DNA of 5,011 nt, from the NCBI GenBank assembly GCA_003644325.1, contig QNCA01000150.1:1-5011 (forward strand). The letters run 5' to 3'. Source of the DNA: Planctomycetota bacterium (lineage in GTDB: Bacteria; Planctomycetota; B129-G9). Numbering within the stretch: the stretch's first letter is position 1; each line of letters opens with the position of its first letter. Both the position numbers and the translations under genes were made by a program. Below, piece by piece: positions 1-5,011 of the stretch. The notes under the pieces were generated by a model. That model made no database searches and was not told the origin of the DNA. It saw only the letters and a program-made list of their open reading frames with translations.

Positions 1-1965
1 CGCCTGCGTGCCTCCCTGCTCGCCCTGACGGCGGATTCCGCCCTGGCGCTCTTTTATCTGCCGATGGTCTTCTTTCTGCCTTCCATTATATTTCTCCTTC
101 ACCCCGACAGCGCCTGGCTGCTCACCCGGCGCACCGGCGTATTCGCAGGGACCGGAAAGATACTGGAAATCGCAAACAGCGAAACCACCTTCGTCGCCAG
201 AGACCTGCGCTACCTCATACCATACCTGTGCTACCTCCTCGTCGCCGGCCTTATATGCACGGCCCTCACGCGCATCGCCATCACACGCCGTCGTCGCAGG
301 GAGGACAAACTCTTCTTTAGAACGTTCTACAGGGCGTTTTGGCTTATGGATGCGGCGATGATTATCATCATCTCCGCCTACGCCGTTCTCGCCTTCGCCA
401 TGCCCGGCGCGTCTGTCGATCCCTTCACCGGGAAGGCGCTGAAGGTCTTCTCGCTTGCGGCCTCCCTCGGCCCCGGCGTCATACTGGCCTTCTATGCGTA
501 CCGTTATAACTACCTGTCGCTGCAACTCTGGAAAAGACCCCTCCATATCGGCGCCGCCTTGCTCGCAGCGGTGGCGTGCCTCCAGGGCTTTAACGCCGCC
601 GCAGGATGGTTCCAGAACGTGTTGCGCGTCAATCTCATAATCGTGGAGGCCGGGGCCGTCGCCCTCATAGTCGCGCTCCTGGGGCCCGCCCGCGGTCTCG
701 TCCAAAGGCTCGTGCACAGGGTGGTCACCCGCAAGGAAGATATACACAGGATGCGCTTGGTGGAAATCAGCGAACAACTGAACGCGCCTTCCATCTTCAC
801 GCTGTCACAGATGTTCGACTTTGTCGCCGACGGCATACGCCGGGCGTTCGACGTGTCGCGCGTCGTGCTGCTGGCCTACCGGCGCTCCACGCTGGACCGG
901 CCCAACCCCGACATACACGCCTCAAACCTGCGAGACGCGAACGTCAAGACCGGCACCATCCTTTCCTTCCTCGGCGGAGGCAGGCGAAAATACGTCGATC
1001 TGCTCGCCTCGCGCAATCCGCAACTCATAGACGAAATCCGCGCGCTCCGCTGTCAGTTGATATTCCCGCTGGCGCGCGGCGGCCGCATCACGGGACTTCT
1101 CGGAGTCGGAAAGAGCGGCGCCGGCGCATTCGGCGCCGCCGAAATCGAAATGCTCAGCATATTCGCCGGCCATGTCGCCACCGCCGTCGAAAACCTCATG
1201 CTTGTCGACGACAAGGTAAACCTGCGCCGGAAAATGCTGGAAGGCGAAAAACTCCTCAGCCTGGGACGACTCTCCGCCAGCGTCGCCCATGAGGTCAAGA
1301 ATCCCCTCAGCGCCATCAAGACAATCACCCGGGTCGCCCAGGAAGACCTGCCGCCCGAAAGCCCCATACAGGGCGACCTGGCGATGATTCACTCCGAGAT
1401 AGACAGGCTCAATCACGTCGTAAACCGATTGCTGGACTTCGCGCGGCCCAGCCGCACGCCCGGAGCGGCAATCGACCTGGGCGACGTGGTGGACAGCGTG
1501 GTCACCGTCCTGCGACACGAAGCGTCGCGCACGAAGGCGCAAATAGATTTGGACATCGACCCGGAACTGCCGCCGGTGCGACTGGACGTCGACGCCCTCA
1601 AGGAGATACTGTTCAACCTCATACTGAACGGCATCCAGGCCGTCAAGGGAAAGGGCCGCGTGACTGTCGCCGCGTCCATTGTCCACGAAGAGGGCGAAGA
1701 GCCGCGACTGCAGATCACCGTTGCCGATACCGGCCCCGGCATACCGCCGGAGGACCTCGACCGCGTATTCGAGCCGTTCTTCACCACCAAGTCCGCGGGC
1801 ACCGGCCTGGGCCTGTCAATAGTCCGGCAGAAGGTGGCCGACCTCGGCGGGAAGATAAGCGTGCGCAACGACCACGGCGCGCGTTTCACGATACGCATCC
1901 CGTTTACCCCCGTGGTCCCCTCGAAGAGCAAAACCGTCACGCGCGCCACACCGGCAGGAAGGTGA
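1..1965 (+). CDS. Membrane-bound sensor histidine kinase (GAF-HisKA-HATPase_c), 5' end outside the window
   Basis: This is the sensor kinase of a two-component system. It should autophosphorylate a histidine and pass the phosphate to the regulator encoded next. Residues are numbered from the first codon in the window (654 visible). About six hydrophobic segments (near 13-33, 71-94, 116-134, 146-168, 181-204 and 211-229) form a multi-pass membrane sensor region. A GAF-like domain follows at about 265-400, then a short charged linker. The HisKA H-box (SVAHEVKNPLSAI) carries the phospho-accepting His430. The ATPase domain shows N-box Asn539 and Asn543, the G1 motif DTGPG from Asp576, FEPFFTTK at 590-597 and GTGLGL at 600-605, so all catalytic motifs are intact. 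An ATG at 64 has no Shine-Dalgarno and falls inside the first hydrophobic segment. The frame is open to base 1, so the true start is probably upstream. The signal is unknown. The H-box resembles NtrB/AtoS/ZraS-type kinases that partner sigma-54 regulators. Confidence 0.93.
   Translation, partial: RLRASLLALTADSALALFYLPMVFFLPSIIFLLHPDSAWLLTRRTGVFAGTGKILEIANSETTFVARDLRYLIPYLCYLLVAGLICTALTRIAITRRRRREDKLFFRTFYRAFWLMDAAMIIIISAYAVLAFAMPGASVDPFTGKALKVFSLAASLGPGVILAFYAYRYNYLSLQLWKRPLHIGAALLAAVACLQGFNAAAGWFQNVLRVNLIIVEAGAVALIVALLGPARGLVQRLVHRVVTRKEDIHRMRLVEISEQLNAPSIFTLSQMFDFVADGIRRAFDVSRVVLLAYRRSTLDRPNPDIHASNLRDANVKTGTILSFLGGGRRKYVDLLASRNPQLIDEIRALRCQLIFPLARGGRITGLLGVGKSGAGAFGAAEIEMLSIFAGHVATAVENLMLVDDKVNLRRKMLEGEKLLSLGRLSASVAHEVKNPLSAIKTITRVAQEDLPPESPIQGDLAMIHSEIDRLNHVVNRLLDFARPSRTPGAAIDLGDVVDSVVTVLRHEASRTKAQIDLDIDPELPPVRLDVDALKEILFNLILNGIQAVKGKGRVTVAASIVHEEGEEPRLQITVADTGPGIPPEDLDRVFEPFFTTKSAGTGLGLSIVRQKVADLGGKISVRNDHGARFTIRIPFTPVVPSKSKTVTRATPAGR
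1956..1962 (+). promoter_or_regulatory. Shine-Dalgarno of the response regulator gene
   Basis: AGGAAGG lies six bases before the ATG at 1969 and overlaps the last codons of the kinase gene. It supports that ATG as the regulator start and suggests that ribosomes ending the kinase can re-initiate here. No promoter can be placed in the three-base gap between the genes. Confidence 0.75.
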
Positions 1966-1968
1966 CGA

Positions 1969-3384
1969 ATGGAAGACAAGGCACAACCGGCAAAAATACT
2001 CATCGTTGACGACGAAATGCCCTCCAGGTACGGCCTGCGCAAGGCGCTTGAGCGCGTCGGCTACGTAATCTGTGAAGCGGAAGACGGCAGGGCGGGGATC
2101 GACGCCGTCAGGAGGGAATCACCCGACGTCGTGCTGCTCGACATCAACATGCCCGTGATGGACGGCATGGAAGCGCTCGAGGTAATGTCCAAACTGGACC
2201 ACCCGCCGCTCGTAATCATGCTTACCGCCCACGGGAGCGAGCGCATAGCGGTGGAGGCAATGAAGATGGGCGCGTACGACTACCTCTCCAAGCCCTTCGA
2301 GGTGGATGAACTGCGCCTGATTATCGGAAACGCGCTGGAGAAGATTTACCTCAGGCGCGAGAACCTGCTCCTGCAGCAGAGGCTGGCCGACATGAGCGGT
2401 TTCGGCGCGTTCATAGGAGAGAGCGCCCCTATGAAGCGCGTCTTTCAGATGATCGAGCGCATCGCACCGACCGACGTGGCGGTGCTCATCCAGGGAGAGT
2501 CCGGCACAGGCAAGGAACTGGCGGCGCGCGAAATCCACCGGCGCAGCCTGCGAAAAGACCGCTCCTTCGTCTGCGTCAACAGCGCCGCCCTGCCCGAGAA
2601 CCTCATCGAGAGCGAACTCTTCGGCCACGAAAAAGGCGCGTTCACCGGCGCGGTCGCCGCCAGGGACGGCAAGTTCCTTGCCGCCGACGGCGGCACGATC
2701 TTTTTCGACGAAATCGGCGACATGTCACCCAACACCCAGGCCAAGATCCTGCGCGTGCTCGAAGAAAAACGCTTCCAGAAACTGGGCGGCAACAGGACGC
2801 TCTCCGTCAACGTGCGCGTCATCAGCGCTTCCAACAAGGACCTTGCCGCCGAGATCGCCAAAGGCGCGTTCAGAGAAGACCTCTATTACAGGCTGAAGGT
2901 CGTCGATGTCACGCTGCCGCCGCTGAGAGAACGGCCCCGGGATATACCCCTGCTGACGCAACACTTCGTGAAATTGTTCGCGGAGCGGCACCGCCGCGCC
3001 GCGCCCGGCCTCTCCCCCGGGGCCATGCGCACGCTGGTCTCCTACCGGTGGCCGGGCAACGTGCGGCAGCTCGAGAACCTCCTGGAAAAGATCGTCCTGC
3101 TGTGCGACAACGATACCATAGAGGAGGCCGACATACGCCGTGAACTCGACGCCCCCGGCGCGGCGGACGCCGCCCGCCCGGCCCCGCCCCGCGGCGCCAC
3201 GTATCGGCAAATCAAGAAGGCCGCTATCGAAAACTTCGAGCGGGACCTTATAATCCGTGAATTGCGCGAGCATGGCGGGAACATAACCCGGACGGCGCGC
3301 GCACTCGGCATGCACCGCCAGAGCCTCCAGCAGAAAATAAAAGAACTCGGCCTGTCGGCCGGAAAGGAAGGAGACGATAATTGA
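1969..3384 (+). CDS. NtrC-family sigma-54-dependent response regulator (REC-AAA+-Fis HTH)
   Basis: This is a complete 471-residue enhancer-binding protein, a usual length for the NtrC family. The receiver domain (about 8-125) has the acidic pair Asp14/Asp15, phospho-acceptor Asp58 in LLDINMP, Thr86 and Lys108 in SKPF, so it should be phosphorylatable. The sigma-54 AAA+ domain (about 147-385) has Walker A GESGTGKE at 176-183, the sigma-54-contacting loop GAFTGA at 223-228, Walker B with Asp247 and Glu248, arginine-finger candidates Arg302 and Arg308 in FREDLYYRL, and the sensor II region WPGNVRQLEN from Trp361. An Ala/Pro-rich linker (about 390-408) leads to a C-terminal Fis-type helix-turn-helix (about 420-462, GNITRTARALGMHRQSLQQK). 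It should bind upstream sites and use ATP to open sigma-54 promoters when phosphorylated, presumably by the adjacent kinase. Its target genes are not visible, and the helix-turn-helix resemblance to other family members does not reveal them. Confidence 0.97.
   Translation: MEDKAQPAKILIVDDEMPSRYGLRKALERVGYVICEAEDGRAGIDAVRRESPDVVLLDINMPVMDGMEALEVMSKLDHPPLVIMLTAHGSERIAVEAMKMGAYDYLSKPFEVDELRLIIGNALEKIYLRRENLLLQQRLADMSGFGAFIGESAPMKRVFQMIERIAPTDVAVLIQGESGTGKELAAREIHRRSLRKDRSFVCVNSAALPENLIESELFGHEKGAFTGAVAARDGKFLAADGGTIFFDEIGDMSPNTQAKILRVLEEKRFQKLGGNRTLSVNVRVISASNKDLAAEIAKGAFREDLYYRLKVVDVTLPPLRERPRDIPLLTQHFVKLFAERHRRAAPGLSPGAMRTLVSYRWPGNVRQLENLLEKIVLLCDNDTIEEADIRRELDAPGAADAARPAPPRGATYRQIKKAAIENFERDLIIRELREHGGNITRTARALGMHRQSLQQKIKELGLSAGKEGDDN
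3369..3373 (+). promoter_or_regulatory. Shine-Dalgarno that decides the TTG start of the binding-protein gene
   Basis: AGGAG lies seven bases before the TTG at 3381, inside the last codons of the response regulator. An in-frame TAA at 3378-3380 sits immediately before that TTG, so no start further upstream is possible. The next in-frame ATG/GTG/TTG is a GTG at 3465, in the middle of the conserved first strand. The Shine-Dalgarno and the frame together point to TTG. Confidence 0.7.
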
Positions 3385-4190
3385 ACGCAACGCGCCTCGC
3401 AAACGAAACCAAAAGGGGTCAAACCCCTTTAGGTTTCAGTTGCGCACGGAGGATCGTTTCACTCGTGCCGAGCATCACCGAGACGCTGTGCGAATTCGGC
3501 ATGGCGGGCAGAATTGTCGGCATCACGGATTACTGTATCCACCCCGCGCGCTCGCTCCGGCGCAAGGCGCGCGTCGGCGGGCCGATGAATCCTTCACTCG
3601 GGAAAATTCTCTCGCTTAAACCGGACCTCCTTATCGCCAGCGACGAGGAAAATCGCAAGAGAGATGTGCAGGCACTGGCCCGCAAGGGGATTCCCGTCTA
3701 TGTATGCAGGGTCCGGGGCGTCGACGACGCGCTGGAGATGATGCGGGTCATCGCCGCGATGTGCCCGGCCGCGTCCGGGCCGCAGGCAATAATAAGGGAG
3801 ACCGAGTCGCTTTACAGAGCGCGCCCGCACGGGCGGCGGCGCACAAGGGTGGCATGCCTCGTCTGGAAAAATCCGTATATGTCCTGCGGCGCCGACACGT
3901 ATATCAGCAGATTGATTGAGGCGTGCGGCGGGTTGAACGTCTTTCATGCAAGGCGCAGGAATTACTTTCCCCTGACCGTGGATGAACTGGCGCGTGCAAG
4001 GCCCCAGTTGGTGCTGCTGCCGACGGAGCCGTATCGTTTCCGCAGGAAGGATAGGGAGGAAATCCTGGCGCATCTGCGCGAACGCGGACTGCGAGGGTGC
4101 CGCGCGCGCATAGTGGAGGGCGAGATGATAGCATGGTACGGCGCGCGGACACGCAGGGCGCTAAAGCGGCTGCCTTCAATCCTCCGGTGA
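3381..4190 (+). CDS. Leaderless BtuF/TroA-like substrate-binding-fold protein (helical-backbone metal receptor type)
   Basis: The 269-residue protein matches, by motif pattern, the family of BtuF-like periplasmic-binding folds often annotated as cobalamin-binding or ABC substrate-binding proteins. Visible hallmarks are RRIVSLVPSITETL (23-36), GITDYCIHPA (47-56), the VGGPMNP and LKPDLLIASDEEN region, VWKNPYMSCGADTY (161-174), the LVLLPTEPYRF region, and EGEMIAWYG (246-254). No signal peptide or usable lipobox precedes the fold, and there are nine cysteines, so a cytoplasmic location is likely. Known transport receptors of this fold bind corrinoids, siderophores or metals. The ligand here is unknown, and no permease or ATPase gene is adjacent. 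The TTG start overlaps the regulator stop codon (TTGA), which implies translational coupling. Residues 6-22 are encoded by a long palindrome and look unlike the family, so they are probably a later insertion or extension. The 3' end overlaps rimO on the other strand. Confidence 0.85.
   Translation: MNATRLANETKRGQTPLGFSCARRIVSLVPSITETLCEFGMAGRIVGITDYCIHPARSLRRKARVGGPMNPSLGKILSLKPDLLIASDEENRKRDVQALARKGIPVYVCRVRGVDDALEMMRVIAAMCPAASGPQAIIRETESLYRARPHGRRRTRVACLVWKNPYMSCGADTYISRLIEACGGLNVFHARRRNYFPLTVDELARARPQLVLLPTEPYRFRRKDREEILAHLRERGLRGCRARIVEGEMIAWYGARTRRALKRLPSILR
3398..3444. repeat. Long imperfect palindrome (REP/RAYT-type repeat candidate) inside the start of the binding-protein gene
   Basis: The inner arms AAAGGGGT (3412-3419) and ACCCCTTT (3423-3430) flank a three-base loop. 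After one A-A mismatch (3411/3431) pairing continues as GAAACC (3405-3410) with GGTTTC (3432-3437). After two more mismatches it continues as CGCAA (3398-3402) with TTGCG (3440-3444). That makes 19 pairs with three mismatches. The core AAAGGGGTC...ACCCCTTT resembles, from memory, the dispersed palindromes linked to REP-associated tyrosine transposases in many environmental genomes. Only one copy is in this window, so dispersal cannot be shown. It is read in frame as part of residues 6-22. It has no T-run directly after it, so it is not a standard terminator. It may be a selfish repeat, or an RNA hairpin that affects transcript stability or translation at the gene junction. Confidence 0.75.
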
Positions 4191-5011
4191 CGGTTGCCTT
4201 TGCGCGTGACGGACGGCCTTGCAGTCGTATGGTCCGGCTTCCGTTATGCGGGCGTTGAAGAAATGCCCGGCATCCACCCCCGCATCTTCAACTATTATGA
4301 CGCCGTCAACGTCGGGCGCCTCGCGGTAACTGCGCGCGACGATGCGGCCGTCTTCCGTTACGCCGTCCGCCACCATTTCCATCTCACGGCCGACGAATCG
4401 CGCATTTGCCGCCTGCGATATCTCCCGTTGCAGCCGCATCACCTCGTCGAGCCTCTCCTGCTTCACCTCTTCGGGAACCTGGTCGGGCATTTCACCCGCC
4501 GGTGTGCCTTCTTCGCGCGAATATGTGAAACAGCCCAGCCTGTCAAACCGCGCATGCCCGAGGAAGTCCAGCAGTTCGGCGAAGTCCGCGTCGGTCTCGC
4601 CGGGGAAGCCCACAATGACGGACGTGCGCAGGGTTACGCCGGGGATCTCGCCGCGAAGTTTGCCGATTAAGTCTTCGAGTTTCGACCTCGTCACGCGGCG
4701 CTTCATCGCGGTGAGTATCCTGTCGCTTGCGTGCTGCACGGGCAGGTCGATATATCGGCAGAGTTTGGGAATCTCGCTGAACAGGGCGATTAACTCCGTG
4801 GTGTAGTATGCGGGATGAGTATAAAGGATGCGCAGCCAGCGAGTCCCGTCGATTTCGGCGACGCGGCGCACAAGTTCGGGCAGGCGGCATTCGCCGTACA
4901 GGTCTCTGCCGTAGGATGTGGTATCCTGACCAATGAGTATCAGTTCCCGCGCCCCGGAGCCAACGAGTTCCCCCGCTTCTTCCAGGACGGTTCCGACGGG
5001 TTTGCTTCTCA
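4176..5011 (-). CDS. rimO: Ribosomal protein S12 methylthiotransferase RimO, 5' end outside the window
   Basis: RimO is a radical-SAM iron-sulfur enzyme that adds a methylthio group to a conserved aspartate of ribosomal protein S12. The last 277 codons are visible, out of a usual length of about 440. The part containing the cluster-binding CxxxCxxC motif lies beyond the right edge; the frame enters with RSKPV, which normally follows that motif. Visible signatures are GQDTTSYGRDLYG (27-39), LYTHPAYYT (62-70), YIDLPVQHASDRIL (86-99), the TSVIVGFPGET region and CFTYSREEGTPAGEMPDQVP. The roughly 65 C-terminal residues form the TRAM domain, with EAPDVDGVIIVE and ITEAGPYD. The DTT in the GQDTTSYG motif favours RimO over the tRNA enzyme MiaB, which has a QNVNSYG-like motif. 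The frame is intact to the TGA at 4176-4178. The gene converges on the binding-protein gene and overlaps its last 15 bases, with no terminator hairpin between them. Confidence 0.95.
   Translation of the reverse strand, partial: RSKPVGTVLEEAGELVGSGARELILIGQDTTSYGRDLYGECRLPELVRRVAEIDGTRWLRILYTHPAYYTTELIALFSEIPKLCRYIDLPVQHASDRILTAMKRRVTRSKLEDLIGKLRGEIPGVTLRTSVIVGFPGETDADFAELLDFLGHARFDRLGCFTYSREEGTPAGEMPDQVPEEVKQERLDEVMRLQREISQAANARFVGREMEMVADGVTEDGRIVARSYREAPDVDGVIIVEDAGVDAGHFFNARITEAGPYDCKAVRHAQRQPSPED

Noticed and set aside
64..66. ATG at 64 as the true start of the histidine kinase
   Set aside because: There is no Shine-Dalgarno before it, it interrupts a hydrophobic segment that begins upstream, and the frame is open to the left edge, so the gene more likely starts outside the window.
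922..1686. A 254-codon minus-strand open frame opposite the kinase
   Set aside because: It lies antisense to the GAF, HisKA and HATPase coding sequence with all catalytic motifs. The composition is low-information, as expected for the complement of a GC-rich gene, and no family motif is visible.
2725..3402. A 225-codon minus-strand open frame opposite the response regulator
   Set aside because: It is the complement of the conserved AAA+ and HTH coding region, and its translation shows no recognisable domain.
3435..3443. Possible lipobox cysteine (GFSC) in the binding-fold protein
   Set aside because: The residues before it are charged and polar with no hydrophobic signal segment, and the -3 to -1 positions do not fit the lipoprotein consensus.
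3398..3444. The hairpin as an intrinsic terminator of the kinase-regulator operon
   Set aside because: Neither strand shows a T-run directly after the full stem, the loop is flanked by coding sequence, and a well-supported gene continues through it.
3465..3467. GTG as an alternative start for the binding-fold protein that would avoid the palindrome
   Set aside because: It codes for the valine inside the conserved SLVPS motif, so starting there would remove the first conserved strand of the fold.
4194..4806. Two overlapping plus-strand open frames after the binding-protein gene
   Set aside because: Both are antisense to rimO, whose family signatures are unambiguous; neither has a convincing ribosome site or a recognisable product.
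4869..4871. GTG as the start of a shorter minus-strand protein
   Set aside because: The frame continues upstream with strongly conserved RimO sequence (GQDTTSYGRDLYG) to the window edge, so this is an internal valine codon.

Overview
The window is GC-rich and gene-dense, with almost no non-coding DNA. It looks like an ordinary chromosomal segment from a Gram-negative-type bacterium that uses sigma-54. No phylum can be assigned with confidence. Two hints suggest a non-model or environmental lineage: frequent ATA isoleucine codons despite the high GC, and an AAAGGGGT...ACCCCTTT palindrome that resembles the dispersed REP/RAYT-type repeats of many uncultivated bacteria.

Layout. (1) Positions 1-1965, plus strand: the 3' part of a membrane-bound sensor histidine kinase with a multi-pass membrane N-terminus, a GAF-like domain, HisKA and HATPase_c. 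Its start lies left of the window. (2) Positions 1969-3384, plus strand: a complete NtrC-type response regulator with receiver, sigma-54 AAA+ and Fis-type HTH domains. It starts three bases after the kinase stop. (3) Positions 3381-4190, plus strand: a BtuF/TroA-like substrate-binding-fold protein with no signal peptide. It starts at a TTG that overlaps the regulator's stop codon (TTGA). A long imperfect hairpin (3398-3444) lies inside its first codons and is translated in frame. (4) Positions 4176-5011, minus strand: the 3' part of rimO, the ribosomal protein S12 methylthiotransferase. It converges on gene 3 and overlaps it by 15 bp.

How the parts fit together. The kinase and regulator form a complete two-component pair. 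The kinase would sense a membrane or cytoplasmic cue, and the phosphorylated regulator would activate sigma-54 promoters that are not visible here. The binding-fold protein is translationally coupled to the pair, so it is probably co-expressed with it, but no ABC transporter genes are present and its ligand is unknown. RimO is a housekeeping enzyme on the opposite strand and is probably unrelated.

I see no clearly new biological system. The points most worth a second look are the palindromic repeat translated at the N-terminus of gene 3, and the coupling of a leaderless metal/corrinoid-receptor-fold protein to a sigma-54 two-component pair. There is no intergenic stretch over 300 bases, and I found no RNA genes, CRISPR array or mobile-element gene.
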